Assembly: GCF_026341825.1 (NCBI RefSeq)
Contig: NZ_JAPENY010000003.1
Coordinates: 62,001-126,000 of the forward strand
Direction of reading: 5' to 3'
DNA length: 64,000 nucleotides
Source: Streptomyces sp. NBC_00620
GTDB lineage: Bacteria; Actinomycetota; Actinomycetes; Streptomycetales; Streptomycetaceae
In this document: positions 25,478 to 34,863 of the stretch, in pieces
How positions within the stretch are numbered: the first letter of the stretch is position 1
How the letters are laid out: every line of letters starts with the position of its first letter
Made by a program: the position numbers and the translations under genes
Notes under the pieces: generated by a model
The model's database searches: none
What the model saw: only the letters and a program-made list of their open reading frames with translations
What the model was told of the DNA's origin: nothing

Positions 25478-26683
25478 ATGAGCATCGAGCAGACCCTCAC
25501 CAGCCAGGAGCGCCTGGCCGAGCTCGACCTGACGCAGCTGCAGCAGCTGGTCGGCCTGGTGGACTACGACCCCTCCAGCGACCCATTTCCGGTGACCGGC
25601 TGGGACGCGGTGGAGTGGGTGGTCGGCAACGCCACGCAGACCGCGCACTTCTACCAGTCGGCGTTCGGCATGCAGTTGATCGCCTACTCCGGGCCGGAGA
25701 CGGGCAACCGCGACCACCAGGCGTACGTCCTGCGCAGCGGTGCGATCCGCTTCGTCTTCAAGGGTGCGGTGGATCCGAGCAGTCCTCTGACCGACGCCCA
25801 TCGCGAGCACGGCGACGGAGTGATCGACATCGCGCTGGAGGTACCGGACGTCGACCGGTGCGTCGCGCACGCGCGGGCGCAGGGAGCCACCGTGGTGGAG
25901 GAGCCGCACGATGTCGGCGACGAGCACGGCACCGTCCGCCGGGCGGCGATCGCCGCGTACGGCAAGACCCGGCACACGCTGATCGACCGCTCCCGCTACA
26001 ACGGGCCCTACCTGCCCGGATATGTGGCTCGCACGTCCTCGTACGTGAAGCGGCCCGGCGCACCGCGGCGCATCTTCCAGGCTCTGGACCACGTGGTGGG
26101 CAATGTCGAGCTCGGCAAGATGGACGAGTGGGTGGACTTCTACAACCGGGTCATGGGCTTCACGAACATGGCCGAGTTCATCGGGGACGACATCGCCACC
26201 GAGTACTCGGCGCTGATGAGCAAGGTGGTGGCCAACGGCAACCACCGGGTGAAGTTCCCGCTGAACGAGCCGGCGGTGGCGAAGAAGAAGTCGCAGATCG
26301 ACGAGTTCCTGGAGTTCTACCAGGGCCCCGGAGCACAGCATCTGGCGCTGGCCACCAACGACATCATCGCCTCGGTCGACGCCCTGCGCGCCGAGGGAGT
26401 GGACTTTCTGGCGACCCCCGATTCGTACTACGAGGACCCGGAGTTGCGTGCCCGGATCGGCGAAGTGCGGGTCCCGGTGGAGGAGTTGCAGCGGCGGGGC
26501 ATCCTCGTCGACCGGGACGAAGACGGCTATCTGCTGCAGATCTTCACCAAGCCGCTCGGCGACCGCCCGACCGTCTTCTTCGAACTCATCGAGCGGCACG
26601 GCTCGCTCGGGTTCGGCAAGGGCAACTTCCAGGCCCTGTTCGAGGCGATCGAGCGCGAGCAGGCCAAGCGCGGCAACTTCTGA
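25478..26683 (+). CDS. hppD: 4-hydroxyphenylpyruvate dioxygenase
   Basis: A 401-residue Fe(II) dioxygenase of the VOC superfamily that converts 4-hydroxyphenylpyruvate to homogentisate. Two VOC modules are visible. The iron triad is His in LDHVVGN (about residue 205), His in QHLALAT (about 288) and Glu in FFELIER (about 369). The C-terminal gate helix GFGKGNFQALFEAIEREQ is intact. It is followed 73 bp later by fumarylacetoacetase, so both ends of the homogentisate pathway are here, but no homogentisate 1,2-dioxygenase lies in the window. Confidence 0.96.
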   Translation: MSIEQTLTSQERLAELDLTQLQQLVGLVDYDPSSDPFPVTGWDAVEWVVGNATQTAHFYQSAFGMQLIAYSGPETGNRDHQAYVLRSGAIRFVFKGAVDPSSPLTDAHREHGDGVIDIALEVPDVDRCVAHARAQGATVVEEPHDVGDEHGTVRRAAIAAYGKTRHTLIDRSRYNGPYLPGYVARTSSYVKRPGAPRRIFQALDHVVGNVELGKMDEWVDFYNRVMGFTNMAEFIGDDIATEYSALMSKVVANGNHRVKFPLNEPAVAKKKSQIDEFLEFYQGPGAQHLALATNDIIASVDALRAEGVDFLATPDSYYEDPELRARIGEVRVPVEELQRRGILVDRDEDGYLLQIFTKPLGDRPTVFFELIERHGSLGFGKGNFQALFEAIEREQAKRGNF

Positions 26684-26756
26684 AGCCGGGAGCACCGACC
26701 CTGGCCCACCATCGACAAGTAGGCCAAGTGCCTTACTCTGCAACGGAGTTGACTCC

Positions 26757-27953
26757 ATGACCTGGCTCGACCTGCCACCCGACAACCTGTTCGGAATCGA
26801 CAATCTGCCCTACGGAGTGTTCTCACCAGCCGGTGGCGCGCCCCGTGTCGGAGTCCGGGTCGGCGAGCAGGTGCTCGATCTGGCGGCCGCCCTCGACGAT
26901 CCGGTCTTCGCCAGGCCGTCGCTGAACGCCTTCATGGCACAGGGCCGCACGCGCTGGACGCAGGTCCGGGCACGGGTGACCGAATTGTTGAGGGACAACC
27001 GCCACCAGCGGGCCACCGCTCCGCATCTGCACCGGCTCGAGGACATACGGCTGCATCTGCCCTTCCAGGTGGCCGATTACGTCGACTTCTACGCGAGCGA
27101 GCACCACGCGACGAACCTGGGACGCCTCTTCCGTCCTGGAAGCGACCCGCTCACCCCCAACTGGAAGCATCTGCCCATCGGTTACCACGGCCGGGCCGGC
27201 ACGGTCGTCGTGTCGGGTACCCCGGTCGTGCGCCCGCGGGGACAGCGCAAGAGCCCCGAGGCGGCCTCGCCGGAATTCGGTCCCACCCGGCGCCTGGACA
27301 TCGAGGCCGAGGTGGGATTCGTCGTCGGCACCGGCTCACGGCAGGGAGAGCCGGTGTCCGTGGCCGACTTCCGCGAACGGGTCTTCGGGGTCTGCCTCGT
27401 CAACGACTGGTCCGCGCGTGACCTGCAGGCATGGGAGTACGTTCCTCTCGGACCGTTTCTGGGCAAGTCGTTCGCGACCTCCGTCTCGCCCTGGGTCGTT
27501 CCCCTGGACGCTCTGGACGCCGCCTGGACCAGCCCGCCCGAGCGAGACCCCGAACCGCTTCCCTATCTCACCGACACCGGCAAGCAGGGCCTGGACCTGA
27601 ACCTGGACGTCCACCTCAACGGCCACCTCATCTCCTCGCCCCCGTTCGCCTCGATGTACTGGACCGGCGCGCAGATGCTGGCCCACATGACGGCCAACGG
27701 AGCCTCCACCCGCACCGGTGACCTCTACGCCTCGGGCACCGTCAGCGGACCCCATGCCGACGAGTGCGGGTCCCTCATCGAACTCACGGCCGCAGGCGCC
27801 AACCCGCTGGTCTTGCCGGACGGATCGACCCGCGCCTTCCTGCAGGACGGTGACGAGGTGACCGTCAGCGGAACCGCGCCCGGCCCGCGAGGCGGACGGA
27901 TCGGACTTGGGGACGTCACCGGCCGGATCCTGCCCGTCGGAGACGAATCCTGA
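26757..27953 (+). CDS. fahA: Fumarylacetoacetase
   Basis: A 398-residue enzyme that hydrolyses fumarylacetoacetate to fumarate and acetoacetate, the last step of tyrosine degradation via homogentisate. The N-terminal SH3-like part leads to the catalytic domain with YVDFYASEHHATNLG (metal Asp and catalytic His), LPIGYHGRA, the acidic metal residues in LDIEAEVGFVVG, and VNDWSARDLQAWEY. ATG 26757 is 8 bp after GGAG. Length and motifs match the eukaryote-like FAH type. Confidence 0.96.
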   Translation: MTWLDLPPDNLFGIDNLPYGVFSPAGGAPRVGVRVGEQVLDLAAALDDPVFARPSLNAFMAQGRTRWTQVRARVTELLRDNRHQRATAPHLHRLEDIRLHLPFQVADYVDFYASEHHATNLGRLFRPGSDPLTPNWKHLPIGYHGRAGTVVVSGTPVVRPRGQRKSPEAASPEFGPTRRLDIEAEVGFVVGTGSRQGEPVSVADFRERVFGVCLVNDWSARDLQAWEYVPLGPFLGKSFATSVSPWVVPLDALDAAWTSPPERDPEPLPYLTDTGKQGLDLNLDVHLNGHLISSPPFASMYWTGAQMLAHMTANGASTRTGDLYASGTVSGPHADECGSLIELTAAGANPLVLPDGSTRAFLQDGDEVTVSGTAPGPRGGRIGLGDVTGRILPVGDES

Positions 27954-28117
27954 CGGCCCAGGTCAGCGTGAGCGCTGCCGAGAGGGAGGACGTGTCGTTT
28001 CTCCTCTTCGACCGCCGCAGCGGCCGGGGCAGCGAGAAAGGCGTGAGCAAGCATGGCCGGGGCGATGTGGCGATACCAGGCGGTACAGCGGCAGACCTCG
28101 TACTCGTCCAGGCCGGG

Positions 28118-28750
28118 TCAGCTCCTTTCGAGCTTCCCTTCAACCGTTGGCGAATCGACCAAATACGCTAGACCGTCACCCTCGACGGTAACCGTAACGG
28201 ATACGTCCAAACACCCGTCACCGGGTTCAATAATCTCATCTACGGTCAGCGAATCCTCCGTCGAAGTATAGAGACGCCAGGTCCCTCTGCATTTCAAATC
28301 CACATACTCAACCTGAGCCACGGTGTCCCCGACATCGCCCTGGTTGATCACAAGTTCCACGATGTAGTGCTGTCCGCCTTGCGTAAGCAGTCCACGCCAG
28401 GAACCAATGAACGGCTGAGGAATTTCCCCCTCAACCGTCTCGGGCGAGATTTTCGCATCCACTGGGGAAGAAGCCGTTCCAGTGAGTCCCGCCGAACTCG
28501 CTGAAGCTGAGGCCGCACCCGAAGGGGCAATCGGCGATGGAACCACCGTCACGCCATTGGGACTTGGAGAGATAACCTTGTTACCCTCTGTAGATTTTTC
28601 ACCATCCCGTGGGAATAGATACGGAAGCAATGCAACTATCAATCCAAGGACGGGCAAAACGATGCTACCGATTATCACAGCTCTTGAGTGACCGCCACTT
28701 GATCCAGGGCCACCACTGGCTCCTCCTGTCACACCCCACCCCCGTGTCAC
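28118..28750 (-). CDS. Single-pass membrane protein with extracellular domain, hypothetical
   Basis: A 210-residue protein: a short Gly-rich cytosolic start, one membrane helix at about residues 24-46, a Ser/Ala/Pro linker, then an outer domain from about 110. The outer part (WRLYTSTEDSLTVDEII; SVTVTVEGDG) resembles small beta-barrels found after the membrane helix of some actinobacterial Ser/Thr kinases. GC content is visibly lower than that of neighbouring genes, suggesting horizontal gain. Start GTG 28750. Function unknown. Confidence 0.72.
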   Translation of the reverse strand: MTRGWGVTGGASGGPGSSGGHSRAVIIGSIVLPVLGLIVALLPYLFPRDGEKSTEGNKVISPSPNGVTVVPSPIAPSGAASASASSAGLTGTASSPVDAKISPETVEGEIPQPFIGSWRGLLTQGGQHYIVELVINQGDVGDTVAQVEYVDLKCRGTWRLYTSTEDSLTVDEIIEPGDGCLDVSVTVTVEGDGLAYLVDSPTVEGKLERS

Positions 28751-29569
28751 ACATTTGCCCTACGCGAATCTTCACCTCACGGCATGCGCCCTGCCACGTG
28801 AAATCGCTACTCCCACCACGACGAGCAGACAGCAGGGTACGAACGTAGCCCCCCTGTCCTTATTTCAGGGCACTACATGCGAAACACGCCCACCCCGCAT
28901 GACTTCGGCTACTCTCAGGGGATCTCGCAACGCGCCGGGGGCATTCCGCGGTGGTCCCAGGCGGACAAGGTGTACCGCGCCATCTGCCCCATGGGCAGCG
29001 GAAAGACCCTGCGGTTCTTCGCGTCGACCGTCCACAACTGGGCAGGCCCGGTCGCTGCTACCTCGCCCAATGCCCGACGACATCGCGATCCCGTCGGAAG
29101 CGATTGCCCAGGCCACCGTGTTCGCCGTCGAAGATGAGCCGGCCGACCTGCGGGCCGCAGAGAAGGACGCACGGCGAGTTCTTCGCCGACTTGCCTCGAA
29201 GGCCTTGCTGGTGAAGACCGATCCGGTCCGGGCCATCTACAGATCAGCCGTCCAAGGCGGAGAGCCAACGGCCGGACGCTCTGACCGTGCGTAACGAGAC
29301 CTCACGACCCTGCTCCCCGGGCCAAGGTCGAAGCAGTGCCAACCAGCGCCAACCCGGTTGGGTGGCGAGTGCGGGATCGACGGTGTCCGGCGCCACGACC
29401 GTCGCACATTAGCGTTCGACCTGGCGAGCCCCCTTGCCTCCGACGTCCTCCTTAGTCCGGATCGAGCTTGAGACCGAGGGGGAAATCGGTGAAGCCGAGT
29501 TCCTCGCGAAGTCCCATATGCTCACGGGGCAGTTGGTATGAACAGTCCATTCAGGGGGCGCGGAACCAC
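28751..29569. other. Gene-poor accessory stretch
   Basis: About 820 bp with lower and uneven GC. Apart from the small reading frame at 29070-29294, no frame shows convincing codon bias or family motifs. It probably contains promoter sequence for the two flanking membrane-protein genes and decayed coding material. Confidence 0.5.
29070..29294 (+). CDS. Small hypothetical protein, possible remnant
   Basis: A possible 74-residue product starting at MPDDIAIPSEAIAQ, with normal high-GC third positions over its first 55 codons and charged helical character (DLRAAEKDARRVLRRLASK). There is no clear ribosome site. The surrounding stretch 28751-29569 otherwise shows no gene, so this may be the surviving part of a larger decayed gene. 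Confidence 0.3.
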   Translation: MPDDIAIPSEAIAQATVFAVEDEPADLRAAEKDARRVLRRLASKALLVKTDPVRAIYRSAVQGGEPTAGRSDRA

Positions 29570-30295
29570 ATGGCCGACGAGATCAAGTACGAGTACAAGA
29601 TCGTGCGGACAGTTCGCGGCACCGACGGCTTGGTGATTTCGAAGATGCAGAAGGATGGGTGGGAGCTTGCGGATCAGGCCCAGGGCACGCTTCGCTCCAC
29701 CCTCAGCTTCCGTCGGCCGAAGAAGCCGCAGCCGTGGCTCCTGATCGGCGCGGCGGCGGCCGTCCTTGTGATCCTGGCCATCGTCATCGGCGTTGCCTCC
29801 GCACTCAGCGGCGGAGGCGAGAAGAAGGACGAGTCAGACAAGTCGACGACCGCTGCGAGCAAGAAGCCTTCCGCTACGCCGACTCCGACCGCAGCCGAGT
29901 CGGCTGCCACTGAGGTGATCACGCCTCAGAACAGCCCGGAGTTCGCGGCGCTGCTGCAGGCGGACTACTGCGACGACGCGAACCTGGACTTCGCGACCAG
30001 GCACAAGGGCGAGACGGTCGCGTTCAACGGCTCCATCGTGAACATGGCGCCCCACGGTGACGACGACACCCGCTACGACTTCCTCCTGGGTCCAGGCGAC
30101 AAGGGACCGAACACGACGGTCGGCCCGGCCTTCAAGTACGAGGACGTCAACGTCTTTGATCTGAAACTGACCGGCAAGAAGATCCCCGTCGCCGTCGACG
30201 CAGGCGACAAGTTCCGCTTCGTCGCCGAGGTGCGCGATTTCAACGCGGACTCGTGCCTCTTCTTCCTCGACCCGGTCTCGACGGAAGTCCGGTAG
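29570..30295 (+). CDS. DUF4839-domain membrane protein
   Basis: A 241-residue protein. Residues 1-50 form a small cytosolic domain (EYKIVRTVRGTDGL; KDGWELADQA), residues about 56-77 are a membrane helix, and after a Ser/Thr/Pro linker the outer part matches DUF4839: FATRHKGETVAFNGSIVNM, TRYDFLL, and the end CLFFLDPVSTEVR. ATG 29570 follows a G-rich stretch (CAGGGGGCG). Function is unknown; the family occurs in Gram-positive envelopes. Confidence 0.82.
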   Translation: MADEIKYEYKIVRTVRGTDGLVISKMQKDGWELADQAQGTLRSTLSFRRPKKPQPWLLIGAAAAVLVILAIVIGVASALSGGGEKKDESDKSTTAASKKPSATPTPTAAESAATEVITPQNSPEFAALLQADYCDDANLDFATRHKGETVAFNGSIVNMAPHGDDDTRYDFLLGPGDKGPNTTVGPAFKYEDVNVFDLKLTGKKIPVAVDAGDKFRFVAEVRDFNADSCLFFLDPVSTEVR

Positions 30296-30768
30296 TCAGA
30301 TGGGCAGCCGCGGACAGTAGCACCCGTCGATCCACAGGTCTTGATTATCCGAGACCCGGACCGTTAGGTGAACTGGCGATTTCGTGTCATTCGTGCCCCA
30401 CGTCGGCCGTCCACGAGCCTTTTCCAGGCCGCCATTGGCGCGGGGCCGACGAGGCGGACCTCGTTGGCGTTCCACACGCCGCTCCTGTCGAGCCCGTTGA
30501 GCGCTGCCGACTACATCAGAGGAAGGGGCGGATTCGGAAGACATCTACCCTCCAACGGTCAGCGTCAGCGGAGAGGACCCGTAACAACAGCCAGCGCGGA
30601 TTCCCCAGTTGCGGTCGAGGGTCCAGGGCCGGCGCACACGGCTTTGGACGCACTCCCTGCGAGCCGTGGCCGTGCTGCACAGTCCGGGACAGAACCCGCG
30701 CTGAAGGCCGCGGTGGACCGGGGGCATCTTTGGGGCCGGCTTGCCAGGGCGTGGATCATGGTCCCGTG
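30296..30768. other. Gap without a supported gene
   Basis: About 470 bp. Reading frames run through it but lack codon bias and ribosome sites. It may contain eroded coding sequence and the promoter of the next gene. Confidence 0.5.
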
Positions 30769-31428
30769 ATGAAGTGGACGAAGGAGACGCCCCCGGTCGG
30801 GCAGTCCGAGCATGAGCCGGAACTCTCGGCCTACCAGCGGGCAATGCGGAAGCGGCTTCTCGCGGCCCCTGTGGTGCCCGCGCCCGGACCCTGGCGGCCC
30901 ATCTTCGAGTACGAGTATGGCGTCCCTGTCGGCGGGCTGCTCGGGATCGGCTTCGCGACGGACCCCGATACCGGCCACGATCTGGTGATGGTCGTCTCGC
31001 ACGACGGGCACGGTCTCTTCGACGCCGTCACCGGCGAGAAGATCGCCAGGAACCGCGACCCCGCTCCCGAGGACAGCACCCCCGACGCAGTCGCCGACCT
31101 GTCCTGCCCCGGGCTGGGGCCGATCGCTGGAAGCCGCGTACGCATCGCCGGACTCTTCGGCGGCGGGCTGCACACCACCACCGAGGACGGCTGGACCCTG
31201 GAAGTCGTCACCCCGGCCTGGCTGAACGAACAAGTGCTGCTGTCCAGCGACGGCGGGCTCCCGCATTCGGGCCCGCACGGAGCGGAATGATGGCACATCT
31301 TCCACTCGAACTACTCCACATTCCGTACAGCCGGCTTCTCACCCTCCGGCCGAACGATCGCCGTAGCAACGAGCAGCGACCTCTCCCTGTGGACCCGCAG
31401 TACGGACGACCGTCACGCCGACGTCTGA
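30769..31428 (+). pseudogene. Hypothetical protein gene interrupted by an in-frame TGA
   Basis: From ATG 30769 the frame encodes 173 residues (AYQRAMRKRLLAAPVVPAPG; LLGIGFATDPDTGHDLVMV), ending at TGA 31288-31290. The same frame then continues for 45 well-formed codons (WHIFHSNYSTFRTAGFSPSG, then IAVATSSDLSLWTR) to TGA 31426-31428. The FSPSGRTIAVA pattern looks like a beta-propeller blade. The likely event is one nonsense change, TGG to TGA. Either a pseudogene or a truncated product results; readthrough is possible but unsupported. The family is unknown. Confidence 0.7.
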
Positions 31429-31806
31429 GACATGGCCGAGTTCGGTGGAAGAACGAAAGGAGGCGGAGTTGAGCGGCACAGGTGTGTGGATCGTCGGCTC
31501 GTTGCCTGACCAGGAGGTACGGAATCTGCAGAGCGCTTCGGTTCAGAACTCGGCGCCGGCACCGGTCCGCTGTAACGAGCCTCGGGAGCTGGCCTGGTGG
31601 CGAAGCAAGGCGCAGGCGGCGTCCATGTTCACTCCGTCGACGAGTTCCCCCGGCGATTGGAGCGCCGACGAGGACGCCGTCCGGCTGAGCGCATTCCTGG
31701 ACGCCTGCCGCGACGACTCCGCCCGACGGCCGAATCCCGCGTCGGTGCCGCTACCTCATCGGAAACAAGGATGCGCCGACAGCGCTTGGCGGCTACAACG
31801 GCATGT
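31429..31806. other. Gap without a supported gene
   Basis: About 380 bp between the interrupted gene and the zinc-ribbon gene. One frame (from about 31445) stays open but has no recognisable family or clear ribosome site; it may be leftover sequence. Confidence 0.4.
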
Positions 31807-32301
31807 ATGACGGTCTTCTACTGCACGAAGTGCGGAGTTGAACTCACGCCGGACTTGGTGAAGCAGCCCTCCGTCCCGGAAGTCTCGGACCGTGACAAAG
31901 ATCGGGACAAGGAAACGGGACTGGGCCCCTCCACTGTGCCGCGAGGGCTCTATGCCGTTGATCCCGAGCCGTGGGGCGCACCGTTCACCCCGCCGGCCGA
32001 CGAACCTCGGCCACACCATCCGCGGCAACTACTCATGCCACCCGCGCTTACCGACTGGGCCCCGGCCGGTCCGAGGAACAGCTTCGTCGTGCATCCACAA
32101 GACGTACCCGCTCTGAGGCTGCTGGATCAGGTTGGCTCGCACGGGGGTTGTTGCGGCCCGCTCGGCACCGGGGGCCGCAACATGTCCTGTGGATGCGGGG
32201 TCCTTGTCGCCACCCTCGCTGCCGACTGCATGGGTCCGTACGAACTCCACCTGGATCCTGCGCAAGTGTGGGCGTTCGATACCAAAGGGTCGGAGGGATG
32301 A
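31807..32301 (+). CDS. Zinc-ribbon hypothetical protein
   Basis: A 164-residue protein. The N-terminus FYCTKCGVELT is half of a zinc ribbon; a second Cys cluster, GCCGPLGTGGRNMSCGCG, lies near residues 120-140 and probably completes a metal site. The C-terminus (DCMGPYELHLDP) looks conserved in Streptomyces. It overlaps the next gene as ATGA, so both are translated together. Function unknown. Confidence 0.7.
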   Translation: MTVFYCTKCGVELTPDLVKQPSVPEVSDRDKDRDKETGLGPSTVPRGLYAVDPEPWGAPFTPPADEPRPHHPRQLLMPPALTDWAPAGPRNSFVVHPQDVPALRLLDQVGSHGGCCGPLGTGGRNMSCGCGVLVATLAADCMGPYELHLDPAQVWAFDTKGSEG

Positions 32302-32702
32302 ACGGCCGTCCTGTGGCAGCGCATGCTGCTGAACTGGAACCACTCAGGTGTCACCTCCGTCACTCCTCGTTCGACTTCGATGTGGGGCCCGGGTGGCGTG
32401 CCCTTGTACTGCGGTGCCACGAGGCGGTTGTCGCGGCGTTTCCCGAGTACGAGCTTCTGGCGGTGAAGCAGAAGTGGGCGGCCCTAGCCTTCCAGGCATT
32501 TCCTCGACCGTGGAAGCCGGGTGGAAACTGGACGTCCGACGAGGCGGCCAGGCTCGACTCACTGGTGGCCGAGTTCACGGCCGCCAGCGAGCACATCTGC
32601 GAGCGTTGCGGCAACGCTGGAACGCTGCGCGAAACCCGGCCGATCGAGTTGACTCTCTGTGATGCGTGCGAGTCCTGCGTGGGACCGGACGGCCGCATAT
32701 AG
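32298..32702 (+). CDS. Hypothetical protein with C-terminal Cys cluster
   Basis: A 134-residue protein coupled (ATGA) to the zinc-ribbon gene. The middle is helical and aromatic (VKQKWAALAFQAFPRPWKPG). The C-terminus holds HICERCGNAGTLRE and LCDACESCVGP, four or more Cys that likely bind zinc. I recognise no named family. Two neighbouring metal-binding hypothetical proteins made together suggest a complex; this is inference. Confidence 0.7.
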   Translation: MNGRPVAAHAAELEPLRCHLRHSSFDFDVGPGWRALVLRCHEAVVAAFPEYELLAVKQKWAALAFQAFPRPWKPGGNWTSDEAARLDSLVAEFTAASEHICERCGNAGTLRETRPIELTLCDACESCVGPDGRI

Positions 32703-32724
32703 GCGAATCTTGCTTCAAGCCAAC

Positions 32725-32761
32725 CAAAGGTTTGTGAGCGCGGCTTGACATGGGTCATCAA
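32725..32761 (+). repeat. Direct repeat, copy 1
   Basis: A 37-bp segment (core TGTGAGCGCGGCTTGACA, then TGGGTCATCAA) repeated in the same orientation at 34864-34901, with about four substitutions and one extra base. It contains TTGACA. The two copies flank the WD40 and HEAT-like genes. Confidence 0.65.
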
Positions 32762-32923
32762 GCAGCGTTCGCAGACCCTAGGGGCACGCATGTGACGCTT
32801 TGTCTGGCCAACTGCCTTGGGCGTCCGCTGGAGTGTGGATCGTGGTCATGAACCCTTGGCAGAGTGCCGGTCGGGCCACAAGTCCTGCTCTGGCCCTCGA
32901 GGCACGGGAAACGGCGCGCACCG

Positions 32924-34039
32924 TCAGCTCGTTTCCCACAGCCTCACCGTTGTGTCGACGCCGCAGCCGGCGAGCATCCGTCCGTCCGGGCTGAACGCCA
33001 GACCCCGTACGGCCTTGCGGTGGCCGGCGAGATGGGCGGCCGGGGTCAGGTGCGTGGGGTCGGTGACATCCCACAGGGTCACGGCCGCGTTCTCGCACCC
33101 GGAGGCCAGCAACCGGCCGCCCGGACTGAACGCCACCGCATACATCTGCCCCGTGTCCCCAAGTCTGGCCAGGGGGAGGGTGCCTGTGCCCGTCTTCACG
33201 GGATGTGCCGGGTCGGTGGCGTCCCACACCGTGACGGCTCCTTGCCGCCACGACCCGTAGGTGCCGGAGACAACACCCAGATCCCCGCTGCCGGTGGCCA
33301 GTAGCCGCCCGTCATGACTGAATCCCACCGAATGGACGGCAGGCGCCCCGCCCGAGGACAACGCCTTGGGCCAATCGCGGGCCTGCGGTCGGACGACGGC
33401 GGTTCGGACCGGATGCGTCGGCTCGTTGACATCCCACAGGACCCCGGTGTTCTTGTCGCCGTCGGAACCCGAGGCCAGTAACCGTCCGTCGGGGCTGAAC
33501 ATCACCGATACGACGGGACCTGACCGCCAGACATGCCGATGGTGGGTGACACGGGCGCACCGGCTCGGCCGTGCCGGGTCGGAGACATCCCAGACGATCA
33601 CGGCGCGGTCGCTGGCACAGGCGATGAACCGTCCGTCCGGGCTGAAACTCACCGCGTGGACACCACCTTGCCGCCAGCCGTCGCGAAACAACCAACCGGG
33701 GCGTTCATGGACAAGGACCGCCGACCGGGTCGGGTTCGCCAGGTCCGTGACGTCCCAGAGAATCACGCTCCAGTCGGTGCTCCCGGACGCCAGTAGCCGT
33801 CCGTCAGGGCTGAACGCCACCGCGTTCACCGCTCTGTGATGGCCGGTGAGGCCGACGGCCCGGGTCGGGTGGGATGCATCCGTGACATGCCAGAGAACCA
33901 CGGTCCTGTCGCTGCTCCCGGACGCCAGCAGCCGTCCGTCAGGGCTGAACGCCACCGCGTTCACCGCTCTGCCGTGCCCGCTGAGGGTAGCGGCCGGTCC
34001 CCGCGGCGGAGGTGGCGACGGCCGTCCCAGGAATGCCAT
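32924..34039 (-). CDS. WD40-repeat beta-propeller protein
   Basis: A protein of about 371 residues made of seven or so WD40 blades, each with the pattern VNAVAFSPDGRLLASGSSD and a closing VILWDVTD. There is no kinase domain or signal peptide; in many actinobacteria such propellers are the C-terminal part of larger signalling proteins, so this may be free-standing or truncated. ATG 34039 is assumed; a TTG at 34147 is in frame, and no ribosome site decides between them. It lies between direct repeats in an accessory region. Confidence 0.82.
   Translation of the reverse strand: MAFLGRPSPPPPRGPAATLSGHGRAVNAVAFSPDGRLLASGSSDRTVVLWHVTDASHPTRAVGLTGHHRAVNAVAFSPDGRLLASGSTDWSVILWDVTDLANPTRSAVLVHERPGWLFRDGWRQGGVHAVSFSPDGRFIACASDRAVIVWDVSDPARPSRCARVTHHRHVWRSGPVVSVMFSPDGRLLASGSDGDKNTGVLWDVNEPTHPVRTAVVRPQARDWPKALSSGGAPAVHSVGFSHDGRLLATGSGDLGVVSGTYGSWRQGAVTVWDATDPAHPVKTGTGTLPLARLGDTGQMYAVAFSPGGRLLASGCENAAVTLWDVTDPTHLTPAAHLAGHRKAVRGLAFSPDGRMLAGCGVDTTVRLWETS
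33779..33971. repeat. Near-identical duplicated segment inside the WD40 gene
   Basis: Positions 33779-33836 and 33914-33971 (58 bp each) differ at one base and are 135 bp apart, exactly 45 codons or one blade. This indicates a recent blade duplication or gene conversion within the propeller. Confidence 0.85.
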
Positions 34040-34206
34040 GGTGCAGTCTCGCGCGACCCGGCATCCCGCGGAAGGCGGAGCGCTGGCTTCCGCTGCCCGG
34101 CCGTGCAACGGTGCCGACGGATCTGCGCGCCCGGCCCGTGAACACAACGATGTCCGTGTGTGTCGCCGACAGGAGCGCCCTGGGAGGCGAGCCTGCGCTG
34201 AACGGG

Positions 34207-34786
34207 TCAGAACGGAGGCTCATCCATGAAGCCCCCGGTCCAGTCGCCGCCACGGACATGTTGCGTCCGCGCGGCAATGTCGGCGGCGGTCTCCAGTGCG
34301 GTGGTCTCGTATCTCCAGTTCCTGAGTGCGTCCAGGCAGCGGCTACGGCTGTAGCGGTCGGTGCTGTCAGTCAGGAGGCGACGGACGTGGCGTCCAACTT
34401 CGTCCCGGAGGCAGGTGAGGTCGGGATGCTCGATCAAGGGGACGGCGGCAGTGACGGCGGCATCACGCACGTCTGTGTCTTCGTCACCCAGGAAGGAGGA
34501 AACGGCCCGATAGAACGCGGGGCGGTGGTCCCGAAAGGCGCGCATTTCGGGATAGTCGGCGAGGCAGTCGCCGTTGAAGCCGCGTCCGCCGATGGCAAGG
34601 CACTCGTCATCGGCATCGTAGGCAAGCGATCCGAGCCAGTTCAACGCGAGACAGGGCGGCGGGGAGGAATCCGCCATCACCTCTGGCCGTGCCGAGTGAC
34701 GCCCAATCCGTGCCGTCCAACAACGCCTGGTGGTGGGGTAGTCCATCGGAGGTGTAGCCGCCACTCTCCGGATTCTCGCTGGTCAC
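34207..34786 (-). pseudogene. HEAT-like hypothetical gene with probable frameshift
   Basis: The C-terminal part reads as a helical-repeat protein (NWLGSLAYDADDECLAIGG; FLGDEDTDVRDAAVTAAVPL; LRDEVGRHVRRLL). Upstream of about 34680, that frame degenerates, while the next frame reads SENPESGGYTSDGLPHHQAL then LDGTDWASLGTARGDGG, which looks like the true N-terminus starting at GTG 34786. A frameshift or small deletion near 34660-34690 would join them. If the upstream reading is chance, the gene would instead begin at about 34764. Confidence 0.55.
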
Positions 34787-34863
34787 GAGGCAAAGATTAC
34801 GACGCTTGGCGCATCGCCCGGGCGTGCCTTGCGGCCGGCCACTGGGCAGTCTGGGCTCTGGTG

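Noticed and set aside
31720..31840. Protein-like string in an alternative frame (RYLIGNKDAPTALGGYNGMY)
   Set aside because: It overlaps the start of the zinc-ribbon gene, has no ribosome site and no extension upstream, and could be chance.
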